Part shown: one piece after another, positions 10,206 through 18,708 of the stretch
Numbering within the stretch: the stretch's first letter is position 1
Layout: every line of letters starts with the position of its first letter
Origin: Paracoccaceae bacterium
GTDB taxonomy: Bacteria > Pseudomonadota > Alphaproteobacteria > Rhodobacterales > Rhodobacteraceae
Assembly (NCBI GenBank): GCA_007694945.1
Contig: REER01000100.1
Coordinates: 47,315 to 111,314, forward strand
Direction: 5' to 3'
Length of the DNA: 64,000 nucleotides
The notes under the pieces: model-generated
Database searches by the model: none
Told to the model about the DNA's origin: nothing
What the model saw: the letters and a program-made list of their open reading frames with translations, nothing else
Made by a program: the position numbers and the translations under genes

Positions 10206-11097
10206 AGGGTGTGGTCTGGTAAATCTCATTGATCCAGTTGCCATATAGCAGGTGCGCATGGCTTCGCCAGCGATTGAGCGGCACTCTCAACGGATCGTCA
10301 TCGGGGTAGTAATTCAGCGGCACATTGATCGGTTTTCCGGCCTCGATGTCGCGGTCGTATTCTTCCTTGAGCGTAGTGCTGTCATACTCGAAATGGTTGA
10401 AAATCATCAGCGCCCGATGCGCGGGGTCCTCGATCAGACAGGGGCCGACCTGATCCGAAGCGATCAGTGTAGTCAGCCCCGGCACGGCGTCGATCTCGTC
10501 CTGCCGCATCTCGGTCCAGCGGCTGACCGGGATCAGCACGTCATCGGAAAACCCACGCAGATAGGGCGAGGCGGGCGCGAGGTTGCGATGGCGAAAACAG
10601 CCGAATGCCTTGGCGGGCAACATATGCTTGTCGAGCCCGTAGAAATGCCACAGCATCGCCATACCGCCCCAGCACACTCCGAAAGTGTTGTGCACATGGG
10701 TCTGGGTCCAGTCGAAGACCTCGGTGATTTCGTCCCAATAGGTCACGTCGGTGTAGGGCAGGTGCTCAATGGGCGCGCCGGTGATGATCAGCCCGTCGAA
10801 ACGCTCGTCCTTCACCTCTGAAAAGGGGCGATAGAACTCGGCCATATGCTCGGCTGCGGTGTTCCTGGTCTCATGCTCGGACATGCGGATCAGCGACAGC
10901 TCGATCTGCAACGGCGTCGCCCCGATCAGCCGTGCGAATTGCGTCTCGGTCTGGATCTTCTTGGGCATCAGGTTCAGAAGCCCGATGCGCAGGGGCCGGA
11001 TATCCTGCCGCGCCGCGCGCATGTCCGACATCACCATGACCCCTTCGCGGGTCAGGACGTCGAATGCGGGCAGGGTTTCGGGCAGAGTAATCGGCAT
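10180..11097 (-). CDS. metA: Homoserine O-acyltransferase MetA, probably acetyl-CoA specific
   Basis: Activates homoserine for methionine synthesis. The 305 residues have the class-I amidotransferase-like fold of MetA, with nucleophile C142 in FGVCWGG and the HFE catalytic segment in NHFEYD. Residue 111 is glutamate (TGAPIE). At this position Glu favours acetyl-CoA, whereas Gly (as in E. coli) favours succinyl-CoA. I therefore expect O-acetylhomoserine as product despite the usual succinyltransferase label. The start lies 9 bases behind the ATPase stop, so it depends on the upstream promoter. No SAM riboswitch is visible. Confidence 0.93.
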   Translation of the reverse strand: MPITLPETLPAFDVLTREGVMVMSDMRAARQDIRPLRIGLLNLMPKKIQTETQFARLIGATPLQIELSLIRMSEHETRNTAAEHMAEFYRPFSEVKDERFDGLIITGAPIEHLPYTDVTYWDEITEVFDWTQTHVHNTFGVCWGGMAMLWHFYGLDKHMLPAKAFGCFRHRNLAPASPYLRGFSDDVLIPVSRWTEMRQDEIDAVPGLTTLIASDQVGPCLIEDPAHRALMIFNHFEYDSTTLKEEYDRDIEAGKPINVPLNYYPDDDPLRVPLNRWRSHAHLLYGNWINEIYQTTPYDLAQIGQ

Positions 11098-11106
11098 CAG
11101 GGTCTC

Positions 11107-11961
11107 TCAGGGCAGTTTTTTGAAGATTATGTCAATAAGATCAGAGGCTTCGTGGATGGTCGTCACCTCATCGGCGGCAAGCGTGATCCCCCAGTTGCGC
11201 GCCATGGCCGCATACCGTGGCGCGCGATGGGCAAGCGCGCGGGCATAGGTCCAGCGTACGAAGGCATCGGGGTCAATCTGCTCGGGGATCTGCCCCGTCT
11301 CGGCCAGATAATCTGTCCAGGCGCGGTGAAGGAAATGGGGCTGATAATACATCGGTTTCGGCGCACGGTCGAAACGGCGGATCAACTCGGCCGTGTGCGC
11401 CTCGCTGCCCTCCAGCCAGATCGGCAGCACATGCGCGCTCAACGTGGTCATCAGCGGATCATCCGGGTTCTCGGGGTCGATCACCTCGCAGATTGAGCCG
11501 CCCGTGTCGCAGACGAAATTCGGGTAGCCATAAAGCGCCTCGGCGCGGGCGATGAAATGCGGCGTGTCATAGAGCGCCGCGATCTCGGCCTGTCGGTGCT
11601 GTTCCTGCCGCGTCATGTACTCGTCAAAGGGCAGGCCCCCCTTGGCCGGATCGCCCGGCTTGCCCAGATAGGTCGAGAGCGGCGCAAGGTTGTCGAAGGT
11701 GATGTTGGACGAGATATAGACCGAATCCGTCAGCAAAAGCTCGCGCAACAGCGGCACCTTCATCGCCTCACGCTTGAAATTATCGGCTATGAACTCGCCC
11801 ATATAGCGCGTGCCGATGCGGTAATCGATCGAGTAATGGAACCAGTCCCCTGCCTCGCGAAGCAGGTTTGCCAGATGCGTCTTGCCCAGCCCCGACATGC
11901 CATAGAGCAGGATCTGCTTGCGCGGGGCTGCGCGCCAGGCGCTGGCAGTGGGGTAAAGCAT
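11107..11961 (-). CDS. Uncharacterised P-loop ATPase/kinase-like protein upstream of metA
   Basis: A 284-residue protein with an early Walker A motif GMSGLGKT (about 21-28) followed by DWFHYSIDYRIGTRYMGEF, a layout that recalls small-molecule kinases (P-loop then a substrate-binding S-x-D). The middle contains CDTGGSICEVIDPEN, and LPIWLEGSEAHTAELIRRF follows the central strand. I do not recognise a named family. It is first in an operon with metA (9-base gap) and the lipoprotein hydrolase, behind the promoter at 11991-12019. A role related to homoserine/methionine metabolism is only a guess from position. Confidence 0.7.
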   Translation of the reverse strand: MLYPTASAWRAAPRKQILLYGMSGLGKTHLANLLREAGDWFHYSIDYRIGTRYMGEFIADNFKREAMKVPLLRELLLTDSVYISSNITFDNLAPLSTYLGKPGDPAKGGLPFDEYMTRQEQHRQAEIAALYDTPHFIARAEALYGYPNFVCDTGGSICEVIDPENPDDPLMTTLSAHVLPIWLEGSEAHTAELIRRFDRAPKPMYYQPHFLHRAWTDYLAETGQIPEQIDPDAFVRWTYARALAHRAPRYAAMARNWGITLAADEVTTIHEASDLIDIIFKKLP

Positions 11962-11990
11962 GGGGCGCGTCCTGTGGTTGCGGGCGCTCC

Positions 11991-12019
11991 TGCCTAGCCA
12001 AGGGGCAGGCGCGGGTCAA
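11991..12019 (-). promoter_or_regulatory. Promoter of the ATPase-metA-hydrolase operon
   Basis: On the minus strand TTGACC (12014-12019), 17-nt spacer, TAGGCA (11991-11996). It begins ten bases past the terminator of the upstream porin gene and about 30 bases before the ATPase ATG. Confidence 0.5.
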
Positions 12020-12028
12020 GCCAGCAAG

Positions 12029-12060
12029 AAAAAGGCCCCGCCAGCCATGCTGGCAGGGCC
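12029..12060 (-). terminator. Rho-independent terminator after the FadL-type gene
   Basis: On the minus strand a long GC-rich hairpin (GGCCCTGCCAGC, loop ATG, GCTGGCGGGGCC; one mismatch) followed by TTTTTCTTG. It stands 21 bases beyond the porin stop codon. Confidence 0.85.
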
Positions 12061-12081
12061 TGGCTCAGAGCGTCTGATGGC

Positions 12082-13209
12082 TCAGAACCGGTAGCCCACG
12101 CGGACCCCGCCGGACCAGGCCGAGTTGCTCGAGAATTCGTTAACCAGCCCGCCGATCTGCGTCCGGGTCGAGCCGATCCGGCGGTACTGTACCCCACCAC
12201 TGATACTGATGTTGTCAATCGTATAGGTTGCCCCGACACCAATCGATCGAAAACCGTCGGTCGGCCCCAGATTGCCCGAGATGCCGCCGACCTTGGGCTC
12301 GTAGCCGAGACTGACTGCGCCCGACCAGTTCTCGGTAAAGCGCCGCCCGACACCGAGCGTGTAGGTCACTGTCGGCTTGTTGTAATCGACCAGCGAACCG
12401 CCGCCGGTGATGGCGCTGTAAATCTCGGGGCTGATGTCGAACTTGGACCAGCGCACCCAGCGAATGCCACCAAAGAGCAGCGTGTCCTCCATAATTCCGG
12501 TCTGGAATTCCAGATGCACCGATTCCGGAATCGTGGTGTTGAAGCTCCCTGGGATCTCGGTATTGGCCGGGATCGGACCGACGTCCTAGGTAAAGGTCTC
12601 GACCGAAGAGAACCCATGTCTGACGCGCGAGTTATAGGTCACCGAGACCCGGCCCGCGATCTCGGGTATCTCGTAGGCCACGCCCAGTAGGTAGCCATAG
12701 GCTGTATCGGTATTGGTCGACATCGAGTAGAACTCGGGGCCGCCGGGCAAGGGAACGGTCAGATCGACACTGCCGCGGGTGCGGACAGCGCGCACACCAC
12801 CATAGACGCTTAGGCCACCGTCAAAGGCATAACGCACAACCCCTGTCAGGGCCGTGCTGCGGATCGTACCTGTAGAGCCGCTGATCGGGTAGCCGGTGCC
12901 CAGGGGGTAGTCGATATTGGCGCCGATCGGATCGTCGATGATCAGCGCATAGGACAGTTGTTCATTGATCTGCCCTTTGAAGCGGAGATCAAGCGTCCAG
13001 AAATCGTCGGCCATATTACCAGAGGCGGGGCTGCCGAAAGCGACATTGCCCACACCCGAGACGCTTGGCTGGGAATATGACGCGCCGAATTCCAGATAAT
13101 TGCCCTCCTCGAACAGGATCGCCATCGACTGGTTCGACCGTTCGACGCCGCCGGCGAGGGCAGGGCTGGTTGCAAGGGCCAAAAGGCTGGTGACGAGTAT
13201 GGTGCGCAC
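12082..13209 (-). pseudogene. OmpP1/FadL-family outer-membrane porin, interrupted by an in-frame TAG
   Basis: One continuous frame of 375 sense codons from GTG 13209 to 12082 is split by a single amber codon at 12586-12588. The upstream 207 residues carry a signal peptide (MRTILVTSLLALATSPALA), and beta-strand-rich FadL-like sequence continues without frame change after the stop (DVGPIPANTEIPGSF, VHLEFQTGIMEDTLLFGGIRW). The end is aromatic (VRVGYRF), as in true outer-membrane barrels. FadL-type proteins import long-chain fatty acids or other hydrophobic compounds. Start choice is supported by GGAGGAG six bases upstream. Because everything but the stop is intact, the lesion is recent, a sequencing error, or read through. 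As it stands the product would be truncated and non-functional. Confidence 0.85.
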
Positions 13210-13360
13210 GGAAAACTCCTCCTTTTTCCCGCAGGGGCCATGTTCGGCGAATTTCTGCTTGTTGACTAGTAAACAGGCGTCGCGCGTAGAGTCATAGCTG
13301 ACTTGAGGTCAAGGCTGCGAGCTTCGGGCCAATGTGACGCAATTGCAACGCTTGGGTGTT

Positions 13361-15823
13361 TCAGCGCTCTGCGGGCAGGAGTTCCGTGATGCCGACAGCG
13401 CCCCCGCGCGCCAGATCGGGGTCGAGCGTCATCGGGATATATTCGCCGCGCCGCCACAGATCGCCCAGGTCGTCGTAATGGCGGCTGAGCGGGTGGCCCG
13501 ATTGACCGGTCGAGAGGATGAAGACCGAGCTTTCCGGGTCGGCGAAATCATACACCCCGCGATAGACCGAGGCATGAACATTGGCGAAAGGTTCAGGCTC
13601 GCGCCCTGAGGTGCGCGCGCGCATCAGCGTGTGATCACCGCCCGAGGTGGACTGCCGGATATTGACGAAATACCGCACCAGCGGCACCTCGCCCAACACC
13701 CCATGTCGATGCGTGGCCATATGCGCATCGCCCCAGCGCCAGCTTTCGACATTCTCGCCATAGCGTTCGGTCAGGCGCAACAACGCCTCGTCCAGCGCGG
13801 CGATGGCGATTTCATCACATGTCTCGCGGACCGAGGATTGCACGATATTGCACCATTCGGACGCGCCATCCGTATCGCGAAAGACACGCTCGATGAATAC
13901 AGGCTCCACATGCGTGAACTGCCCGGCCAGCGGCCCCAGCTCATCGCGGATCAGCCGGTCCTGCAGGTGGCGCATCCAGGCAGCATAGATCAGCGGTTCG
14001 GGCAGATGCTCGTTCATCTCGCCATTCCAGTCGGCCAGCAGGCGCAGGGCGCGCTGGCGCAGATGGGCGCGGGTGCCCGCGGGCGCCGCCTCGCCCGAGA
14101 ACCACAGATCGGCCGCGACTAGCGGCAGCAGGAGCCGTGCGGCGGGGCTGACAGTATCGAGCTGCGCCTCGATGAAGCTGTCGCGGGTATGCACACTGCG
14201 CTGGCGCATCAGATGCAGAAAACGGTTGATGCGCTGAGTATCGCCCCAGTCATGGCTGACATGTAGCGGGAAGGGCCGGTCGAGGATCTTGTTGTTGGTG
14301 TTGCCCAGAATGCCGCTTTCGGGGTCGAGAAAACGTGGATTGGCCGAATAAGGCAGGGTGCCCAACCAGCGGTTCTCGGGCTTCCAGCCAGGCGCGGGCA
14401 TCCGCCCTTGGGTTTCATGGTCGGCATCGCGGCGCGGCATCCGGCCGATGGTCTGCATCGCGATCCGGTCGGGCGTGGCCAGCATCAGGTTCTGCGCCGG
14501 CGCGATGTAAAGCTCGCCCACCGCCAGGGCCTCGTCCATGTCTTGCGCGCGCATCACACGGATGGCGGCGGTCATCGTCGTGTCCTCGGGCTCGAGCGCG
14601 GTCCATCCAATGCTCGCGACATGGCCCTGCGGTGTGATGGTGCCCAGATCGAAGAGCGCGCCCGACATGACCGGCCCGTTCTCGGTCCAGCGCAGGGTCA
14701 GCGTGACCGGGTCTTCATCCTTGATGCGGATGATCGAGCCCCGTGTCTCGAACTCGGCCCAGCCTTCGGGAGTGCGATACCGCATCGGGTCGTCAGGGTT
14801 CAGCTCTTCGATGAAGACATCGCTGTCATCGACATAGGCGGTCGTGATCCCCCAGCCCAAGGCCTCGGATCGGCCCGACATGACGGCCGGAATGCCCGGA
14901 ATCGTCGCGCCAATCACGCTGCCGGTCGAGAGGTCGAGCCGCGCGAGATACATCAGCGCAGGTGCGGTCAGTTCCAGATGCGGGTCAGAAGCCAGCAGCG
15001 CGCCGTCGCCCGCCGCACGCGACGGTGTTGCGGCGAAGCTGTTCGAGGCGCCCGCGAGCGCTGGCGGTGCGGCTGGCCAGAGCGGATCATCCAGATGTGT
15101 GATCCGCGTATCAGGCTCGACGCCCGGAAACAGGCTGGCGTAATCGGGCAGGGCGGCCACGCCCGAGCCGGGCGCATCAGGCATCAGGTCGCGCAGCCGC
15201 TCGGGCGGCACCAGCAGCGACGCGCGCGCACGCAACACCTCTCGCGCGATCTGGCCGTTGAGCTGGACATTCAGCAGTTTCAGGATGGCGAGCGAATCTG
15301 CCGGTTGCCAGAGTGACATTTCAGCCGGAAAAACGAAGAACTCCGGCGCCCCGCGCCCTCGCGCGCGCTCATTGGTCAGTCGCAGCCAGGCATTCACCCC
15401 CTCGGAATAGGCCACAAGTGCGGCCTGCGTGTCGGCATCCTGCGCCGCGACCGAGGAGCGGGCAAGGTTGTAGAGGTCGAGCCTGCGCATCAACTCGTCA
15501 ATCCGCACCGTGCGGCGGCCAAACACTTCCGATAGCCGCCCCTGCGCTGTGCGGCGCAGCATCTGCATCTGCCAGAGCCGGTCCTGCGCATGCACGAAAC
15601 CCAGTGCAAAAAACACGTCGCGATCGGTCTCGCCAAAGATATGCGGCACATTATGCGTATTGCGTACGATCTCGACCGGCGCGCTGATATTGGGCAGGGT
15701 GAAGCGCTCGTTATAGTCGGGCAGCGAACGCGACAGGAAGAAATAGAGCCCCAGCACCCCCAGCCCGAAGAGCGCGGCGAGTACGCCGAAGATCCTCAGA
15801 AGCCATCGAAACAGGGTAAACAT
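13361..15823 (-). CDS. Penicillin acylase family N-terminal-nucleophile hydrolase
   Basis: An 820-residue precursor with a hydrophobic N-terminal segment (about 5-31), so exported or membrane-anchored. The region VEIVRNTHNVPHIFGETDRDVFFALGFVHAQDRLWQM is the family's alpha-chain signature. The processing site is in AGASNSFA, where S260 becomes the new N terminus and catalytic nucleophile after autocleavage into alpha and beta chains. Relatives hydrolyse beta-lactam side chains or quench acyl-homoserine lactones. Substrate cannot be told from sequence. It is transcribed away from the dehydrogenase at 15921. Confidence 0.88.
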   Translation of the reverse strand: MFTLFRWLLRIFGVLAALFGLGVLGLYFFLSRSLPDYNERFTLPNISAPVEIVRNTHNVPHIFGETDRDVFFALGFVHAQDRLWQMQMLRRTAQGRLSEVFGRRTVRIDELMRRLDLYNLARSSVAAQDADTQAALVAYSEGVNAWLRLTNERARGRGAPEFFVFPAEMSLWQPADSLAILKLLNVQLNGQIAREVLRARASLLVPPERLRDLMPDAPGSGVAALPDYASLFPGVEPDTRITHLDDPLWPAAPPALAGASNSFAATPSRAAGDGALLASDPHLELTAPALMYLARLDLSTGSVIGATIPGIPAVMSGRSEALGWGITTAYVDDSDVFIEELNPDDPMRYRTPEGWAEFETRGSIIRIKDEDPVTLTLRWTENGPVMSGALFDLGTITPQGHVASIGWTALEPEDTTMTAAIRVMRAQDMDEALAVGELYIAPAQNLMLATPDRIAMQTIGRMPRRDADHETQGRMPAPGWKPENRWLGTLPYSANPRFLDPESGILGNTNNKILDRPFPLHVSHDWGDTQRINRFLHLMRQRSVHTRDSFIEAQLDTVSPAARLLLPLVAADLWFSGEAAPAGTRAHLRQRALRLLADWNGEMNEHLPEPLIYAAWMRHLQDRLIRDELGPLAGQFTHVEPVFIERVFRDTDGASEWCNIVQSSVRETCDEIAIAALDEALLRLTERYGENVESWRWGDAHMATHRHGVLGEVPLVRYFVNIRQSTSGGDHTLMRARTSGREPEPFANVHASVYRGVYDFADPESSVFILSTGQSGHPLSRHYDDLGDLWRRGEYIPMTLDPDLARGGAVGITELLPAER

Positions 15824-15840
15824 ACGGGCGGGGCTTTGTG

Positions 15841-15870
15841 TTGACGGTATCTGTGACGCTGATAGGTATT
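15841..15870 (+). promoter_or_regulatory. Possible promoter of the dehydrogenase gene
   Basis: TTGACG at 15841-15846 is followed 17-18 bases later by an AGGTATT stretch (15864-15870). It lies in the 97-bp divergent gap and is correctly placed for the gene at 15921. The -10 is weak. Confidence 0.3.
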
Positions 15871-15920
15871 GCGGCGGCGCCCAAAGCGCAATGACAAGAA
15901 TTCGAGAGGGAGAGAGGGCA

Positions 15921-16799
15921 ATGGCAAGAGTGGCATTTCTGGGCCTTGGCGTGATGGGCGGGCCGATGGCCGGTCATCTCGTCCGCGCGGGCCATGAGGT
16001 TTGCGTTTATAACCGCACCACGGCGCGCGCCGAGGACTGGGTCGCGGCCAATGGCGGTCGGCTGGGTAAGACGCCGCGCGCCTCAGCCGAAGGCGCCGAG
16101 ATCGTCTTTGCCTGCGTCGGCAATGATGATGACCTGCGCGCGGTCTGTCTGGGCGATGATGGCGCCTTTTCGGGCATGGCCGAGGGGACGCTCTTTGTCG
16201 ATCACACGACGGTTTCGGCGCAGGTCACGCGCGAGTTGCACGAACAGGCCGCTGCGCAGGGCATCGGCTTTGTCGATGCACCCGTCTCGGGCGGGCAGGC
16301 GGGGGCCGAAAATGGCGCGCTCTCGATCATGTGCGGCGGCTCCGAGGCTGATTTCGCCCGCGCCGAGCCGGTCATGGCGACCTATGCTAGGGTTGCGAAA
16401 CGCATGGGCGAGAGCGGTGCCGGGCAGATCGCCAAGATGATGAACCAGATCTGTATCGCCGGGCTGGTGCAGGGGCTCTCCGAGGCGCTGCATTTCGGCG
16501 AGAAGGCCGGCATGGACGGCGGCGCTGTGGTCGAGGTGATCAGCCAGGGCGCGGCGGGCTCATGGCAGATGGCCAATCGCCATGCCACCATGCTCGACGG
16601 CGACTTCAACCATGGCTTTGCTGTCGACTGGATGCGCAAGGATCTGGCGATCTGCCTTGCCGCTGCGGACGAAGTCGGGGCGTCACTGCCGGTGACGGCA
16701 CTGGTCGATCAGTTCTACAAGGAGGTGCAGGCCATGGGCGGTGGGCGCTGGGACACCTCGTCGCTGATCGAGCGTCTGCGCAAACTGGGGCGCGCGTGA
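15921..16799 (+). CDS. 3-hydroxyisobutyrate dehydrogenase-family NAD(P)-dependent oxidoreductase
   Basis: A 292-residue beta-hydroxyacid dehydrogenase. The N-terminal Rossmann motif is [20 protein letters not shown], the substrate motif is [22 protein letters not shown] (about 118-139), and the catalytic lysine lies in [11 protein letters not shown]. Family members oxidise 3-hydroxyisobutyrate, tartronate semialdehyde or succinic semialdehyde-type compounds. The start at 15921 follows a GAGAGAGGG ribosome site; ten upstream codons lack homology. The stop overlaps the next start (TGATG), so both genes form an operon. Exact substrate is open. Confidence 0.87.
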   Translation: MARVAFLGLGVMGGPMAGHLVRAGHEVCVYNRTTARAEDWVAANGGRLGKTPRASAEGAEIVFACVGNDDDLRAVCLGDDGAFSGMAEGTLFVDHTTVSAQVTRELHEQAAAQGIGFVDAPVSGGQAGAENGALSIMCGGSEADFARAEPVMATYARVAKRMGESGAGQIAKMMNQICIAGLVQGLSEALHFGEKAGMDGGAVVEVISQGAAGSWQMANRHATMLDGDFNHGFAVDWMRKDLAICLAAADEVGASLPVTALVDQFYKEVQAMGGGRWDTSSLIERLRKLGRA

Positions 16800-17323
16800 T
16801 GCTCTATACTCTTGGAGACAAGCACCCCACACTGCCCGAAGATGGGGATTTCTGGGTCGCCCCGGGCGCGCATGTGATTGGTGACATCGTGTTGCATCCG
16901 GGCGCCTCGATCTGGTTTGGCGCGGTGCTGCGCGGTGACAATGAGCCGATCACGATCGGCAAGGGCAGCAATATTCAGGACAATTCGGTGCTGCATACGG
17001 ATATGGGCTTCCCGCTGACCATCGGGCGTGACTGCACCATCGGGCACAAGGCGATTCTGCATGGCTGCACCATCGGCGATGGCTCGCTGGTCGGCATGGG
17101 GGCGACCGTGCTCAATGGTGCCGTGATCGGGCGCGGCTGCCTGATCGGCGCGGGCGCGCTCGTGACCGAAGGCAAGATGATCCCCGATGGCTCGCTGGTC
17201 ATGGGCGCGCCGGGGCGGGTGGTGCGCGAGCTCGACGAAGAGGCACGGGCGGGGCTGCTGGCCTCGGCGGCAGGCTACCGTGCCAATATGGCGCGTTTTC
17301 GGGACGGGTTGAGCCAAGCGTGA
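16799..17323 (+). CDS. Gamma-carbonic-anhydrase-like hexapeptide-repeat protein
   Basis: A 174-residue left-handed beta-helix protein with many hexapeptide repeats ([35 protein letters not shown]). Metal-binding histidines are visible in [17 protein letters not shown]. This matches the YrdA/PaaY/CaiE gamma-class carbonic anhydrase group. The ATG at 16799 overlaps the dehydrogenase stop. Members are zinc- or iron-binding trimers, some with carbonic anhydrase or thioesterase activity and many uncharacterised. Confidence 0.88.
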   Translation: MLYTLGDKHPTLPEDGDFWVAPGAHVIGDIVLHPGASIWFGAVLRGDNEPITIGKGSNIQDNSVLHTDMGFPLTIGRDCTIGHKAILHGCTIGDGSLVGMGATVLNGAVIGRGCLIGAGALVTEGKMIPDGSLVMGAPGRVVRELDEEARAGLLASAAGYRANMARFRDGLSQA

Positions 17324-17349
17324 TTCTGTTGGTCCTTGGGTGCTGCCAG

Positions 17350-17411
17350 TGCAATGCGCCCTCGGGCCGTGCCCACCCACCCGCCCCCGCACGGCCCGAG
17401 GGCGCATTGCA
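17350..17411. terminator. 23-bp perfect inverted repeat between convergent genes
   Basis: Arms at 17350-17372 and 17389-17411 are exact reverse complements (starting TGCAATGCGCCCTCGGG), with a 16-nt loop made almost only of C and A on the plus strand. It sits between the stops of the carbonic-anhydrase-like gene and amaA. It may act as a bidirectional terminator, but no U-tract follows on either strand, and the arm is much longer than a normal terminator. Confidence 0.6.
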
Positions 17412-17442
17412 GTTTGACCGAATGGGTCCGCGGCAGCCCGTG

Positions 17443-18708
17443 TCAGATCCGCGCGCTGACCAGATGCAGCGCCGCAGATCCGGCGCGAAAAAGCGCCTCG
17501 CGCGACAGCCGCAGTGGGTCGGGGGACATTTGCGCAGGCGTGAGCGGAATGTCCGTCTCTGTGATCTCTGCGCGCGACAGATCGGCGAGCATCGCGCCGA
17601 ACAGCGTGCCCGGTGCGATACCACGCCCGTTATAGCCAGAAATCGACCAGACCCCCGGCGCATGACGGTGCAAGCGCGGCAGTGCGTCGGGTGTGGTGCC
17701 GATCCGGCCCCACCAGCCCAGTCGCAGGCGCTGAGGCCCAAGCTGCGGGTAAAGCCTGCGCAGCGCGCGCTCGGCCCAGGCGCGGTGGAGGGCGGCATCG
17801 CCCCGCCCAAGCTGGCCAACCGATCCGATGATAAGCCGCCCGCCGGCATCACGTCGGAAGGAGGTCAGGATCTTGCGCGTATCCCATGCGCCTTCGCCGC
17901 GGGGCAGGATGGTTTGCGAGAGATCCTCGGGCAGGGGGGCAGTCGCGAAGTTGAAATAGGGCAGGACAGATTGGGCGTCGCGGATCCGGTTAAAGGGTTC
18001 TGTCGAATAGGTATTGGTGGCGAGGATGACGCGCTCTGCCAGCAGGGACCCGCCGGGCAGGCTCAGGCGATAGCCTGAGCCTGCCTCCGAGAAACCACTC
18101 ACCGGGCTGTTGGTAAAGAGCCGCGCCCCCGCGCCAAGTGCCGCTGCTGCCAGCCCGCGCGCGTAGGCCAGCGGCTGGATCGTTCCAGCGCGCGGATCAT
18201 AGAGCGCCGCGCGGAACGCGCGGCTGCCGGTGCGCGCGCGGGTCCGGGCTGCATCTAGCAGTTCTACTCCAGCGCCGCGCGCCTGCCATTGGCGGGCGCG
18301 CTCGGTCAGTGCCGCCTTGCCGCGCGCATCCGGTGCGCAATGGAGCGTGCCGTAGGGCATTGCCTCGCAGTCCAGCTTGTGACGCGCGACCAGATCCCAT
18401 ACCAGCGCGGGCGCCTCGGCTAACGCATCGAGCAGGCGCGCGCTTGCGCGCGCGACCAGCTCCTCCGGCATAAGCCACAACCCGGCATTGACCAGCCCGA
18501 CATTGCGCCCCGATCCGCCGCCGCCGATCTCGGCGGCTTCGACCAGCGCAACCGAAACCCCGGCCTGCGCCAGATGCAGCGCCGCCGAAAGCCCGGTATA
18601 GCCGCCGCCCACCACCGCCACCTGCGCCGAAACCTCGCCGCTGAGGGCTTCGGTCGGGGGCGCGGGCGGGGCGGTCTCGGCCCAGAGTCCGGGGCTGTCA
18701 GATGTCAA
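17443..18708 (-). CDS. amaA: FAD-dependent oxidoreductase, probable L-pipecolate oxidase AmaA
   Basis: A 421-residue DAO-family flavoenzyme. The FAD-binding VAVVGGGYTGLSAALHLAQAG is at about 30-50, then GGGGSGRNVGLVNAGLW, and a C-terminal ISGYNGRGIAPGTLFG. It resembles AmaA/PuuB-type oxidases of amino acids and amines. The neighbour upstream is an ALDH7-type dehydrogenase (AmaB). The pair would turn L-pipecolate into piperideine-6-carboxylate and then 2-aminoadipate. It starts with TTG at 18708, overlapping the amaB stop by 11 bases. A gamma-glutamylputrescine oxidase role is the main alternative. Confidence 0.72.
   Translation of the reverse strand: MTSDSPGLWAETAPPAPPTEALSGEVSAQVAVVGGGYTGLSAALHLAQAGVSVALVEAAEIGGGGSGRNVGLVNAGLWLMPEELVARASARLLDALAEAPALVWDLVARHKLDCEAMPYGTLHCAPDARGKAALTERARQWQARGAGVELLDAARTRARTGSRAFRAALYDPRAGTIQPLAYARGLAAAALGAGARLFTNSPVSGFSEAGSGYRLSLPGGSLLAERVILATNTYSTEPFNRIRDAQSVLPYFNFATAPLPEDLSQTILPRGEGAWDTRKILTSFRRDAGGRLIIGSVGQLGRGDAALHRAWAERALRRLYPQLGPQRLRLGWWGRIGTTPDALPRLHRHAPGVWSISGYNGRGIAPGTLFGAMLADLSRAEITETDIPLTPAQMSPDPLRLSREALFRAGSAALHLVSARI

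Noticed and set aside
11098..11106. SAM-II riboswitch before metA
   Set aside because: Common in alphaproteobacterial metA leaders, but here only 9 bases separate metA from the ATPase gene, and the operon leader at 11962-12000 lacks the conserved pseudoknot sequences.
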